A DNA stretch of 55,174 nucleotides from Saccoglossus kowalevskii (lineage: Eukaryota; Hemichordata; Enteropneusta; Harrimaniidae): the NCBI RefSeq assembly GCF_000003605.2, contig NW_003141308.1, positions 198,594 through 253,767 of the forward strand. Direction: 5' to 3'. Under the pieces are notes generated by a model. The model saw only the letters and a list, made by a program, of their open reading frames with translations. It had not been told where the DNA came from and did no database searches. The translations under genes were made by a program, and so were the position numbers. This document shows, piece by piece, positions 13,301-24,777 of the stretch (position 1 is the stretch's first letter; every line of letters begins with the position of its first letter).

Positions 13301-16300
13301 ATAGAGAGAATACAAATAGCAACAATGCATACACCATTTTAAAACAATTATTTGTTTATTATTCTTGATATTGACAAGTGTTGACTGTATGATTGATAAT
13401 GATTGATTGATGGCTACTAGTATTAGGAATTCTAGTCACAACTACATTCATAGACTCTGATTCAAAAAACTGAGCTAGTGCTAACCCAACATCAAAGGTA
13501 TCTGACCTCATTAAATATTCATTTATTAGTCCTTGAGTAGTTATTGAAGGAACTTTAAATAGAAGGGTGTGTGAGGTTGTTATTTGAACAAAGCAAATAC
13601 AAAGTCATTTTTTCAAGACAGTGTGCTTATTGCAGGTACCATTGTCATTTGTATTTTAGTAGTTAGTACTCCTGTGACAAGTTGAAAAGAGGGAATGACA
13701 CCACCTCTGGTCATTAGTCAAATTTGCTTTAAAGGGTGAAAGGTCACCAAAATAAATATGTAATTAGGGCTAATATCAGTACCCTGGTGTGTACCTAGTC
13801 CAGAATTGCTGTCACATTTCAGGTAGCAGAGATTGACTGCCTCCCCCACTCAATTAATCAGTAACACCATTGTAAATGGCAAAGCAGTGTTTATAAAAAG
13901 TATTAACTTTAAAACATTATACATAGAATTCACAGTTTCCAAGGACTGAAATTCCATCAGCTGTGTGGGAATAAGGAGACAATTTTAGAAATCTGCTCCC
14001 AAAGTAACAAAAGTTTGAAAATTAAGGTAGCGAGACTATTATTTGTGTTGAAAATTACGATTTTCACATTTATTTATTAATTGATGAAATGCACCATAAA
14101 CTTTCATATGATAAAGTCAATATAACATAGAATGTCATGTAAGTTGGTTAAAATATAGATTTTCTGACGGGAAGCAAGGCAGCCTCAGTAGTGTTTTCCA
14201 AAATCAACAACACAGGTTTAATCTGTGTGCCTATAAGTTTCAAAGATAAACTCAAGACAAAGCAATGTTAGGATGTGTTATCAGTAGCTATCTGACACAC
14301 AGTGAGTGTTTCCAAACATTTGAGTGGTTTGTCTCCGCCCCTGTTTGTTTCACAGATTAGTCATTTGCATATGAATGTGTCAGACACAAGGTCACACAGC
14401 CACTGAAAAAAAATCATTGATTTTGGTGTTTTCATATGCCGAATTTATCCAATTATAGCTATCCCATTCCTTTATTTTTTTGGTTTCCAATAGCCTTACA
14501 CATTTGGATGTCCCTACACATGGTAAAACAGACCTTGATGGGAAAACAAATTGATTGTGCCGATAAACAAGCTTGAAAATCTTTGCTGTTACTTCATGGA
14601 NNNNNNNNNNNNNNNNNNNNNNNNNNNNNNNNNNNNNNNNNNNNNNNNNNTTTGCTGTTACTTCATGGACGTTTTCTAGGAGTTTATGTTTTTCAAAATA
14701 CAAGGTTTTTAACAAAAAATAACGTATACTTATTGTCGTCGGATTAACACCAAATTTTCACAGCTTTAAGGTGACAATGAGAGGAACTTGAATGTGTCCA
14801 GACAAACTATTTCATCGATTATTTACCAACGAGTTGTGGTTTGAGTTGGGGGCAATGCGCCTAAAACAGTAATTGAAATTCAGGACACTATTTTTTAAAA
14901 CGCGTTGCTTGAATAAAACTAACCAGACACATTCAATTTACCAGACTATTGAACAACTAGGAAAAGTGAAAAAAATACTTCTTATCGCCAGCATAAATGC
15001 GTAATTATTTTTTTTACAGAAAAAGTAATTTTTCACCTTTGATTGAGTAACGCGTCGTAGATTGCAGATACGGGCATGCAAAATACACTTGTGAAAAGCT
15101 TGAAGTCTGGCGATTCTAAAAATATATACTTTCCCCGGGTCTATTTGTAGTCATTTAGTCACAATTAGAAGATGAAAACAAGTATGCAAATAATAGTCCC
15201 GCTACCTTAATTGTGATCATATTACTAACTCCCAGTTACATTCTTTTTCAGAGGGGATGAGCATTTTCTAACCATAATAGTCTTTTACATAGCGTGAACA
15301 GATGTCACTAAATCTTGAAGGTCAGCTCTGCAGGCTATTATATTATTTGTATTTATAGTTATATCATATTTTTACATAAGTGCATTGACCGGAACAAAAT
15401 TTTTTAAACGTTTTGTGTTAAGCAATGACATTTTTTAAAGAGAAGATGGCATTCTTTCCATCACAGGGAGATTGGAATTTTAAAAGTCACATAGCGATCA
15501 ACTTTCGATATTTTGTTTAACCTTTCGATTGTTTTGTTTTTATTATACTGAACTGATAGACAGGATCACTTTTCATTTTTGGTTTTAAATTAGCACCCCC
15601 AATATAGAGAGTAATCCATCAAAATAAGTCAGTGTTATTATGTAAATGGCGTAACAGCACGACATATATGACAAATATAAGGGTGAAAAAACTTTGACCA
15701 GATTTCAAGTAATGGCGACAACCCTTAAATTTGCTGTAAATAAGTCCAAAACATCAATGGTAGTCAGATTAGCGTCTACATAAAATCAATGCTTTTACGA
15801 AAGCGTCAAAAGAATTAAATTACAAATAAACTGGTCTGGTAACAGCCTGGAGAGGCGAAGAGAAAAACAACTTTTTTTCCCCTGGCAGCATGCCAATAAC
15901 CCATGTATTGGTAAACAAGGTAAGGTGGAAATTTACGACAGCTGTTGTAGTTAGACGCATTGTTTTCAGAGAGGGAGGTTCGGTGACCTACATTTTGGCA
16001 AAATCACTTTTAATTGCTTTCCAGCGTTAGTGTCCACTCACTTAAATCAAGACAAAAGAAGCGCTGATGGTCAGACTCCAAATTCAGACCGTGCAAAAGA
16101 AATATGAAAAGCACACCTTAATTACCCTAATTATGCAAGAACTATTTCTAGCTCACATGTCATTTTTAAGAGACAAGTCCATTCCTTCCATCAAGCATCA
16201 CAAAATTTATATGAATTATACATTTGTTGATTGAATGTCATTGCCACCTGACAGATATAAATGCCAACTTCCTCTATACATTGTGTCTACTGGCAGGCGA

Positions 16301-19300
16301 ACACTGCCCTCACAGTGAACAGTATCATCCCTATGTCACATGATGTCAAATGTCAATACAACTGGGACCTCCTGAGATGATTATTTACTGCTCTTCATCT
16401 GCAGCAGTAATCAACTCACAGCCATTTATAGAGAGCAGGTGACACTAATTTTGCAAAGGAGGTCATGCCAGACAAGCCTGAAATAAAAGATCACACACTG
16501 TGGAATTTTTTACTCAAAAATTTCTATTGATACTAAGATTCAAAATAAAATTGCAACCTTTTTTTTATGCAAACCACATGCGCAAAAACATGATCCAATT
16601 GAATTTGTCCATTTTAGTTGATCTAGGACCAAACTGCAATACATTACCTAACAGGAAATGACATCATGGATTTATGAGGCATGGGAAATTCTCACTTGAC
16701 CTTCTGAAAGTTTTTAATTCTCACTTGAGCTTTTCAAAGTTTTTACAGTTTTCAGAAGTAGGGGTGTGGCATTTGTGTCGATGTCAATACTCTAACAGGA
16801 ACACGACTTGGAGGTTAAGGAAGTTTTTTTATGCTTCAGCTCAAAAAAATCACTTTAGAGACGTATAATCAATGAAATACTTTGAAAAGCACCCAAAAAA
16901 TTACAATTTTTATGGTAATAAATTTTTGTGATAACTCAAAATTTTGTTTGGGCACATGTGGGTAACAAAATAATATGTGAATATGAAATGGGCTCTCAAT
17001 ATATGTAGATTTAAAAATTATTTTAAGGGTCATATTTCATTATCTGGCCAAGGACAAATACATTACCATCTATAAATAAGTGGAAAGTAATTAACAAGAT
17101 ATTCACTCAAATACAAAACTATCATGGAATTATTTTTTAATGTGGCAATGTTATCAGCAATCTTCGATAGACATTCAATTGTCAATTCATAATGAACAAA
17201 ATGTCAGTCTGCATATAAAAAATGTACAGGTAATATTTTTAACAGTTTAATTTTTAAAATTTAATGGCATTAATGAAGACAAAATTTCACCCATGTCAGT
17301 GTGTCGTAAGACCTAAAGACAAATTTTCATTGCCAACAAATTTCATGATTTTTTAAAGAAAATGACAGCGGCCTTAAAATCATTAATAATTTAATCCAGT
17401 GAAAAATTAAATCTATAAGAGCATGCTGAAGTGATCTCAATAGTCAATTTGTTAACCCTTTCACCACCAGTTTCCTCTATTTATCACAAATTCATAAAAT
17501 ATCCTGTTTATAGTCCGCACTTTCCTGTTTATAGTCCGCACTTTCCTTCAGAAGATTAAGACAAAAAAAGTCAAATTTTTTGAGTAAAAACTGAAAATTG
17601 ACTTAAATTTTCTCTGTCCGCTCCAAAATTATGGTTTATTTCCAGAAATATTGAAGAATATAAAAGGAAAGTGAAGAAAAATTTTGATGAAAAAGTCTGG
17701 TGGTGAAAAGTTTAACCTAACAACATTTCCACCAGCAAATAACAGCACTGATTCACCTGTAACATTTTAATGGTTTCACTACTTTTCTACTTACTACTGT
17801 ATTACTGAAATTGTTTATCTGTATATTCCAGTACTTCAAATAGTAGGACATAGCGATACAGAATATTTTTCTTGCAGGGTCGGAATCTAGCAGTGGATGA
17901 GAATTTTGGCATATTCTTGGCCAGGTCATTTTTATCTCCTTTTCAAATATTAAGCAATTAACAGTGACTATTACTGACATATGGACAGACGAATGAACAC
18001 AGTGATCCACTAAGCTGCTCATGATACTCGAAAGCAGGATCATTTCTAAATTTTAAATTGTGACTTTAATCATTTCAATCAGTAAGCTGCCAAATACACC
18101 CACATGATACAGGTAGCCTGTACCACATTCATTTTAAAAAATCCTCCTGACTCTCGACACTATACAAAGGTGAAACACTCAGGTATGCAAGGTCAAATTT
18201 TAAAATGTCATCTGTCAACGTTAAACTATTGAACCTTCGAAACTCGCGGCGACAAACAGGTTTACCCTGGAACTTTACGCAGACCATCAATCATGCCGTA
18301 CACTCCAACAACTATAATGCAACAATCTACAAATTTTAAGATTCTTTATTTTGCATTAATTGACTCGTGCATCATGACCAGTAGTAGGGGACGATGAGAA
18401 TTCCTATGTATAAAGTGTGGTGTGATAGACGCAGACAATCTAGAGCACCTTTCTAGAGGCAGTCAAAGCTAGTGAACCAGTTCTAACCAATTCATTGAAT
18501 CCGTCTTACTTTAGAACCCTGCCATTGTATTTAAATGAGTCCTTGCATAAAGACAAGGCATTCCTTTATTAAAGAGGCTCGATTATATGTACCTGTGTAT
18601 CAAAGAACATGTAGTAGGTGGCAACCTTGAAACTTGAAAAAAAATCCATAATTTAATGAGAAGTTCAGAAGGGAATGTTACAAGTACAAAGTTAACTTTT
18701 CTGTAGATATAGTTTGTTACGACTATACTGTACGAGTCCAGGGCGTGACTGACATAACCAGAGTACAATCATACATTTTTCAAGGACTCGCATCAAGTAA
18801 CCTCAGTGAATCTCATTGTCAGTGGAACAATGGTTGCGTCAGTGGTTTTAAATCAGGAAGGTCTGTAAGCACTGATTTAAAAATTTTATGTCAGCTATTA
18901 TATTCAAGGACTGAAAGCCGAAATGAATGTGCAAAAATGGTGTCAGCAAGTGTGTTGAATTAAGGGGTTGTCCCATATTTTATGTTTTTGAAGCGGCAGT
19001 CAGTCACGCATTTCAGAAAGTAACTGAAAATCGGTTCATGACACAATAACATGCAAACATACATGTCCATACATTGCGAATTATCAAGTCTTTACACTGT
19101 CACAGGGCATTCTTTTATACTTTTAGAAGCGGAACATGTTTTTAGGCTAACCTCGCAAGAGAGGGGGCATAACCTTTTTGGGGCACCCTTTGACATCTAC
19201 AGTAAACTATCTCACAGTGTACGACTATAGTCGAGCTGCTTTTTATCAACAGAACAGTACGTCCATTCAGGTAATCAAGTTAGGTATTAAGTTGTTTACC

Positions 19301-22300
19301 TTGGGTAATCAAAATTTCAAAGGTACACCATTTTGGTGTTGTGGAAAATACCACTCCTATAACTGAGCTATAAAACTTTTACTGCCTTATGAGCAACATA
19401 CCTATATAGGTCATAGTTCAATTTCACAAGAAACTGTCCAGACTTCTAATTGCAAGCACAATAGCTTTCATGCTTTTCTATCAATGCTTGGTTTATGTAG
19501 AATAAGAAGCAACTGGTTTGAAACAGTCCCTGAAGGAAACATGTTCAGTTATGATTGAAATGGTAACCATGACAACATGCACAAAACCTCTAGGGGCAAG
19601 TCTTGCCTTAAATCCCCCCCTCACCCAAATACATAATTTTCAAGCAATAATATTTAAGACTGACGGCCGTTGAATGGGATAGGCCAAAAGGTCACCAGTT
19701 TGCCTTCTCCATGCTGTTTTCACGATGAAAATCGAGCGAACGTTGTAAATACGGCTGGAATTTACATGCAATCTGCTAATATATTTGTTTATTTTCTGTG
19801 CATATACATTTCGTTCGTATTTACTTCTTTCTTTCGTGATCGGAAGACGATTATTAAAAATACAGCTGTAAATTGAAACCACTGTAGTTGCGTATCGTGA
19901 GCAATAAGTGGCAACAATGTCGGGCGACAATGAATTCAGGCGATTGACACATTGCCATGAATACACTTGATAACTGCTTGCAGACTTCCAGTGGTCATTG
20001 TTTATGTTTGGACTCTTGAAACAATAGCAAAATAAAGTGTTGGGCAACTACTCTTTTGTTTAGGCTTGGGAAGAACAATGCAAGCTTTTTACAAATAATT
20101 TCAGCTGGAAGTACGTTGGCGGGCGGGTGTTGAGAGTTACTAGGCGGACGTAAAACTTGATGGGCCGCCCACCTAAAACCCCTTGTGGAGAACACTGGTC
20201 ACCATATATTTTCATTGTCGGCAACCAAATACTATATTTGCTCATTAGTGCTGCATCTGTTTGTGTAAAATACAGATACGCTTCTGTGGTTAAAATAAGT
20301 TTCAACGATTAGGCATATGATAATTGTAATTTTTTTGTTTATATGCGTTTCTATTGGAGATGCACTTCTAATAGAGTAAATATGGTATGAGCATTCCATA
20401 ATTAGCCAACACTGCCTTTACAACATATACTGACCGGATATTACACTGAAAGCTGAAAGGTGAGAGGGCAGCGCAGAAAGCTATTGAATAAAGCAATGAT
20501 GAAACAAACTTTAGCTTCAATGAATTAAACTTTTTTCACATGAATGCAGTAAATACCGATAATTATGATGTGAACACTTAATTGTAGTCTCGGATACGAA
20601 AGGGCCCTTCATAAATTTAAGTGAACTTCTTTGGGAGCGGGGTACGAGTAGAATAAATTACGTTGCTTGGGCCCAATTATATACTGAGATTTGTACTTCC
20701 ATCTAGTCTCACTGGAGTACAGCGTCATGATGTCATAAATCTAAACGAAATAGGGGTGTGTATTGGCAGAATCACAAACTCAGAAAGTAATGCTCAAAGC
20801 TTAATCAACATTTTTCATATTATTAGTTATTTGCATTAATTATTAATATTCACATGACAGTTTGTCCTTAGGGGGGTTGTGAATATTTCTGGCAACCAGC
20901 TGGTCTAGACAGACCACGGCTATTAAATGAGAAGTGATTACTGGACTTTACATCGTTACATCAATGATCACGTTAATAAGCAGGTGCCATATCATACGAA
21001 ACGAGACTAGTAAATGACACGATACAAGGGGAAAAATAATCCTGGTCATTCTAGTGCACTTTTATTGCAAAACATTTTTATTTGCTCGGGGTTAAGCGTA
21101 CTGTTAAACCTGTAATGGAAATTTCCATAGATACGTGGCATAAAAGAGTGTCTACTTAATTAGTACCTGCTAAGACAAGGAATGTGTCAAGTGTACATAT
21201 GAAAGAGCAATAATCCCAACATTTTAAGTACTTTTGTCTTCTGCCTTAACAACATTTAGTAGTTGACGTCATTACTCAAGATGATGTGTTGTTACTTTTA
21301 ATTTCAACACTCCCACTAATAGTAAAAATGGTCCACCCCTTAAAACCAATTCCAGGCAGTAAAGGCTTCCATTCTGAATAAGGTTTCCCGCCAAGTCAGG
21401 TGAAGTGTTTGCTTAGTAAACAAACAACCACCAACTCAATTACCACTCCAGTTGTCATAATCACTTTTCACAAAAGCCATACATCATAAAAAAAGGGAAG
21501 GGGTGAAAATAAAAATAAAAAAAAAGCGCAAACGAAATGTTTACTAGCATTTCATTATTTAATTTCATGCGCTTGCAACCAATTTTTGCCATTTTCAAAA
21601 ATCTGTAAATGTAGCAGAGAAAACGAGGGCTCCAAGTTAAAGAAGGAAGCAGACATGCACTTTAGAATGATGTAATTATATATCCAGATTTTTCTAAAGG
21701 TTGCGTGAGAACGCTACTGTGAACATTCCTAAAACATTGTGATCCAAAACACTCCTTTGAACACAGGGTGCAGTCAAGTGGGTATGGCCTGACCAATTCA
21801 TATTAAAATCAGTCGGAAGATGATTGTAGGTACTAGTTTAGTACACTCGTATACAACTTTCCCACGAAAACAAAACATTATATGTACATATGGTTAATTC
21901 ATTGTTATAATAATTGTGCTCTAGTGTTTATTTACAATTATAGAGGGAGTCGCTACCTTATAATGCTCCTCCAGGGGGAACCCTGCCTTACCAAAGAAAT
22001 TCATAAATATCATGCTGAAATACAGAGTAAGGCATCAATAGTTTTACTATAATATTCCCTTCCCCACATTCATCCCTGAATGCCATCAATAACACAGGGA
22101 AGGCATCCTAGTAATACAACACCACCAAGTGGAATCCAGTATTGTTGGTATCTCATAATATACCACATTCATTCCACATAGTTAGGAAGCTACATTTGCA
22201 TACTTTGTAGGAGGGCTGGGCAGTGACCTCACTTATATGTTAAACATATACAGCTGGAAGGTCAACAAGGATGGGTGAATAACACATACACTTATTTCTG

Positions 22301-24777
22301 AAAATATTTTTACAGCCAAAAATTGTTTTATCTACAAGTATCAATATTGTAAGACAACTTTCACCCCGTTAACAGTAGTGGGCAAAATATGTTGGAATGA
22401 AACCAACTGTAGTTTTCAGGAATGCAAGCCACAATTAAATTAGTCAACCATTTTCGAGAAAAACAACAAGATTGAGTTACTGTCGCAATATGATAAAAAA
22501 AAGATTTAGGCATAATTGAAAAAAATTGAAATCAGAGATTGCTATCTCAGTCAAACATCCTGACAAAAGTTATGACCCCTGTGAGAATGGATGCCGAACC
22601 AATACGAAAGAGGCTAGCAAAAACGAATGAACCTGAAAATCCATATATCCTGAACCCAATTGTACCATAGATTTCACCACAGTTGTACAAGAACAATTAC
22701 TTTTGACAGCTGATATCTAGCGAGTCTCTGACATTTTTGTTCTTATGGTACACTTGGTTTAAGGTAGAAGCTAATCACGCATCTTATGTCATGCGTTTGT
22801 GTCCAATATACTAATGTTATGATCTTCCCAAGCAAATACCTCAATTGAAAAACAAAACACAAACATTTCCCGCAGCTACTCTCAACACAACAAATGCATT
22901 CCCAACATCTTTATAAATATTTATGTATTTCAATGGCAGTTGAAACAAACAAGCCAATCAACAAGCAGTGTACAATGAAGTCAATTGAAAACATTCCAAT
23001 GTTATTCAATTGGTCAATAGAAACATCTTGTCTCAGTTTAAATTATAAAATTTATAAAATTTTATAAAAATGAATGCAATGTCTTTGTTGCGCCAAGAGT
23101 AAACTCAGGAAGAGAAGATTCACTTATTTTGACAAACATATCAGTACTTGACAACTATCTTGCGAGTGTGTTGTGATAGGGTTGATAATAATAACTCTAC
23201 TAGTTAATACTATCTACCCTCCCTCTCATAATGAACTGCATAATTACACATTCACATTGAGGTCCTACGGATTGTTATCAAAACATGGAAATTCAGTAAA
23301 AAGCTGCATCTCGGCTCTGATTTTTCTCAATAACTACAAAACAAAGTTTCCTCTAATCCAAATTTATTAGAAGTACGCAATGATTATAATTCTAAAGGAA
23401 TTAAACCAATGCCACTTTATAAAAGTGCTAAAACATGTATTCAAGGGAACTGTTTTATTTTATATAGTGTTTGCATGAATTATTCAGGTCATACCACGAG
23501 ACTGGACTTGTTTGGAAAGTTGCCCAAAAAGCATTGTCCTGATACAACCTCGTACATAATGAACTGCTAGCCAAGCTATTATAGTGAAAGTCCACATTGT
23601 TCCCCTCCCAAAAGAATGAAAAGAGCTGGTCCCTGCGCATTCTTAACAACCACTGCGAAAACGAAAACAAACTCTAGCATGCTAGGCACGGTCTCACCAT
23701 CAGACATGACAAACGCAGATGGAAATACTAGGTTATTTATAGCTTTGCTCATGATATATGCGCACCCAATCGAATCCTACTTTCGTGTTAAATATTAAGT
23801 ACATATATTTTTAGTATGATAAATACAAGCAGGGGCGTGCCTTTCAAAGGAAATTTCCTACATGTCACTGTGACTAAAACACCGGCCATGCAGTGCATAA
23901 CAACACAGATGTAAACAACATATATGTACAGACAAGCTTTTAATGTGCATCTCAAACCGATATGTAGTGCTAGAAACAATGTTTGCATGTTATTACTTGA
24001 ATTCAAGCCGCATCATTTTATTGTCGGCGAAACCTTGAACAAGTTGACAATGGCAACAATGCTTTGATTAAGGAAAGGTGTGTACTTTTATTTTGTAGGA
24101 ATCTTATTTAGTCTTTTGTATTGTTGATTTTCTGTCAAAGCAAGCCAAAGGCGCGAATGGACGGCGATCCAGCGAAAGCATTGCAAGGCAAAAAAACACT
24201 GACGTGCGATAAAGAGCCATAATAACATGTTACCAGAAAAAATCGGTAGTTGAAGATTTTTGACTGTGTTATCGAGGTCGATACAAGTCTAGCTAATACC
24301 ATTTTAACCTATTGCTCCAATCTGGCAGTCAATGGGGCCAAACTAAGGAAAACAGGGACATATAAATACTTCTGAACTCAACATTTATGGTCATCGGCCG
24401 GGGCCCGCGTGCGTACGTGTATATATATAAAGCCGGCCACGTGATAACGATGCCTGTGAACGAATGCATGCTCGAAATGTGAAAATAAAAATACACATTC
24501 AATACACACGGCTGCAGTCAATCAATCAATTAATTACAATATATATTTATATACACATTTAAAAAGACACTTTACCTCCTCCATTCTTGTAACACAGATA
24601 GGGAAATCGCCAAATATTACCCAACCCGACGGAGAATCCGATCAACGCTAATACAAAATCAGCCTTCCCGATCCACTGCTCACGCTCAATCTCATCCTCT
24701 TTTTCATCTTCCTTTCCCGTCTCGACATCTGAGTATTGGACATCAACCTTATCCTCTACGTTTGGTTTCATTTCCAT
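7173..24777 (-). CDS. SLC6A8-like: SLC6-family Na+/Cl- dependent symporter, 13 coding exons, 637 aa
   Basis: Plasma-membrane symporter that couples Na+ and Cl- gradients to uptake of a small amine or amino-acid-like solute. Joining 24777-24576, 13166-13035, 12909-12666, 11862-11730, 10789-10655, 10564-10461, 10215-10091, 9925-9813, 9138-8998, 8878-8776, 8459-8359, 8023-7829 and 7358-7173 gives 1914 nt: 637 residues plus TAA, with GT-AG at every junction and matching phases. The length matches the 600-640 typical of the family. Visible hallmarks: TM1 [10 protein letters not shown] (51-60), EL2 cysteine pair C152/C161 with N-glycosylation sequons at N170, N175 and N181, TQIFFS in TM6 (289-294), NSGTS in TM7 (326-330) and LGLDS in TM8 (391-395). 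These carry Na+ and Cl- ligands in relatives. GQFM in TM2 and the short AWLICPLF loop recall creatine transporters (SLC6A8), but TM3 has Leu124 where creatine transporters carry a signature Cys. The substrate (creatine, taurine, GABA or betaine) is therefore undecided. Family certain, subtype inferred. Confidence 0.97.
7829..8023 (-). CDS. SLC6A8-like: SLC6 coding exon 12: TM11 end, EL6, TM12
   Basis: Encodes residues 512-576. Acceptor TTAACAG|AGT. The donor taken is TAGAA|GTAAGT; an alternative in-phase GT five codons earlier (TGAA|GTAGGT) is weaker. TM12 is [18 protein letters not shown]. Alternative use of the two donors would add or drop five residues without a frameshift. Confidence 0.92.
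8359..8459 (-). CDS. SLC6A8-like: SLC6 coding exon 11: IL5 and first half of TM11
   Basis: Encodes residues 478-511. Acceptor GATTATAG|GATC, donor TGCA|GTAAGT in phase 0. The MLGWRPDPW segment matches the MIGYRPxPW loop of relatives. The intron that separates it from exon 10 holds a roughly 160-bp MITE. Confidence 0.95.
8531..8692 (+). mobile_element. MITE family A, copy 1 (SLC6 intron 10)
   Basis: Starts TTAAAGCGAGGGAGTCGTCA, carries the internal block ATGAGCCTTTGCGTTTTT and ends with a decayed inverted terminus (CAGGTGACTACCC). It shares start, core and end with copies at 12310 and 29513. Non-autonomous: no transposase. Confidence 0.8.
8776..8878 (-). CDS. SLC6A8-like: SLC6 coding exon 10: TM10
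   Basis: Encodes residues 444-477 plus one base. Acceptor GATTTCAG|GGTGG, donor [27 protein letters not shown] contains the conserved extracellular-gate Asp and is nearly identical across the taurine/creatine/GABA group. Confidence 0.96.
8998..9138 (-). CDS. SLC6A8-like: SLC6 coding exon 9: end of TM8, IL4, TM9
   Basis: Encodes residues 397-443. Acceptor TATCTGGCAG|TTTG, donor ATGGAG|GTAAGT, phase 0 at both ends. [16 protein letters not shown] is the conserved stretch following TM8; TM9 is [16 protein letters not shown]. Confidence 0.96.
9813..9925 (-). CDS. SLC6A8-like: SLC6 coding exon 8: EL4 and TM8 with LGLDSE
   Basis: Encodes residues 359-396. Acceptor CATATAG|GTCC, donor AGCGAG|GTATTC in phase 0. 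[10 protein letters not shown] (EL4) is followed by TM8 ending LGLDS, where Asp394 and Ser395 are Na2-site residues in relatives. The last codon is GAG (Glu396). Human creatine, taurine, betaine and GAT1 transporters have Gln here (LGLDSQ or LGIDSQ). Confidence 0.95.
10091..10215 (-). CDS. SLC6A8-like: SLC6 coding exon 7: TM7 and EL4a
   Basis: Encodes the end of codon 317 to residue 358 plus one base. Acceptor CTTCAATAG|GGATT, donor AATCAG|GTAAAC. TM7 is [17 protein letters not shown]; Asn326 and Ser330 match the conserved Na1/Cl- ligands. Presence of the TM7 Ser agrees with chloride-dependent transport, as in animal family members. Confidence 0.96.
10461..10564 (-). CDS. SLC6A8-like: SLC6 coding exon 6: TM6
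   Basis: Encodes residues 283-316 plus two bases of codon 317. Acceptor GCAATAG|GTTTGG, donor [29 protein letters not shown] is near-invariant: Gln290 and Ser294 correspond to the Cl-/Na+ ligands of GABA transporters. [10 protein letters not shown] starts intracellular loop 3. Confidence 0.96.
10655..10789 (-). CDS. SLC6A8-like: SLC6 coding exon 5: TM5 and EL3
   Basis: Encodes residues 238-282, phase 0 at both ends. Acceptor TTTTTAG|GTTG, donor GTCAG|GTAAAG. It begins [11 protein letters not shown] (TM5), strongly conserved in the family, and continues into EL3 with IIFYLKPD, a stretch shared with creatine and taurine transporters. Confidence 0.96.
11578..11715. mobile_element. MITE family B, short copy beside SLC6 exon 4
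   Basis: TTAACCTTTTCACAACCA at one end and TGGTGGTGGTGGTTAA at the other; TTAA at both edges as in piggyBac-like elements. The internal segment (GAGTAAAACCCGACTCAAAT) resembles that of the 17452 copy. The element ends 14 bases from the exon 4 donor. Confidence 0.75.
11730..11862 (-). CDS. SLC6A8-like: SLC6 coding exon 4: end of EL2 and TM4
   Basis: Encodes the rest of codon 193 to Arg237. Acceptor TTTCTTGCAG|GAGA, donor GGAAGG|GTATGT in phase 0. TM4 ([17 protein letters not shown]) is followed by the intracellular KGVKSTG motif. The KSTGK/R|V exon boundary is the same as I recall for vertebrate GABA/taurine/creatine transporter genes. A short repeat ends only a few bases inside the following intron. 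Confidence 0.95.
12310..12468 (+). mobile_element. MITE family A, copy 2 (SLC6 intron 3)
   Basis: Starts TTAAATCGAGGGAGTCCTCA, has the core ATGAGCCTTTGCGTATTT and ends CTGCTTTAA. TTAA sits at both edges. Same orientation as copy 1. Confidence 0.8.
12666..12909 (-). CDS. SLC6A8-like: SLC6 coding exon 3: TM3 and large glycosylated EL2
   Basis: Encodes residues 112-192 and two bases of codon 193. Acceptor TGATTGCAG|GTATCG; donor GGGA|GTACGT, chosen because it gives VEFWE-RKALKL, which matches the FWExxVL motif of relatives. The neighbouring GT sites do not restore the reading frame. TM3 is around 118-138 with [11 protein letters not shown]2 contains [10 protein letters not shown] (152-161, the expected disulfide) and three N-X-S/T sequons. 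Confidence 0.95.
13035..13166 (-). CDS. SLC6A8-like: SLC6 coding exon 2: end of TM1, TM2, start of IL1
   Basis: Encodes residues 68-111 plus one base of codon 112. Acceptor CTACACAG|GAGC, donor CCAAG|GTAAGA. It holds TM2 ([20 protein letters not shown]) and GQFM. Phe95 sits where many SLC6 members have the Cl--coordinating Tyr; vertebrate creatine transporters also have Phe here. The intron on the other side (to exon 3) is only 125 bp, while intron 1 upstream is 11.4 kb. Confidence 0.95.
14601..14650. other. assembly gap, 50 N
   Basis: The 19 bases before the gap and the 19 after it are identical (TTTGCTGTTACTTCATGGA). The contig ends probably overlap, so little or no sequence may be missing. 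Confidence 0.95.
17452..17715. mobile_element. MITE family B, full copy in SLC6 intron 1
   Basis: Ends TTAACCCTTTCACCACCAG and, inverted, TTAAACTTTTCACCACCAG, flanked by TTAA. The TTAACCCTTT terminus is typical of piggyBac-type MITEs. A 23-bp segment (TCCTGTTTATAGTCCGCACT...) is tandemly duplicated inside at about 17500-17545. Confidence 0.8.
22879..23099. mobile_element. MITE family C, copy 1 (TA target, SLC6 intron 1)
   Basis: Runs from CTCTCAACACAACAAATGC to GTCTTTGTTGCGCCAAGAG with TA on each side, so TA target duplication and inverted termini of the Tc1/mariner kind. 221 bp, no transposase. Inner arms contain repeated TTTATAAATATTTAT-like stretches. Confidence 0.8.
24576..24777 (-). CDS. 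SLC6A8-like: SLC6 coding exon 1: N-terminal tail and TM1
   Basis: Encodes residues 1-67. The first ATG is at 24775-24777; codons just upstream (TTG GAA ATC) lack another ATG. The first 36 residues form an acidic cytoplasmic tail (runs of E and D), followed by TM1 with the unwound GLG and the conserved [14 protein letters not shown]. The exon ends in phase 1 at GGAG|GTAAAG, splitting a Gly codon completed by exon 2. A non-coding exon further upstream is possible but not visible. Confidence 0.95.

Larger units (their letters stand above)
13167..24575 (-). other. SLC6 intron 1 (11.4 kb)
   Basis: Bounded by the exon 1 donor GGAG|GTAAAG and exon 2 acceptor ACACAG|GAGC. It holds a 50-N gap, MITEs at 17452 and 22879, and many short ORFs without recognisable domains. 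I see no nested gene. Confidence 0.8.

Noticed and set aside
19640-20047. 135-codon minus-strand ORF in SLC6 intron 1
   Set aside because: No domain, no splice signals, composition like the surrounding intron.
24415-24435. TATATATATAAAG as a TATA box
   Set aside because: It lies inside SLC6 intron 1 on the plus strand, with no coding sequence downstream in that direction.
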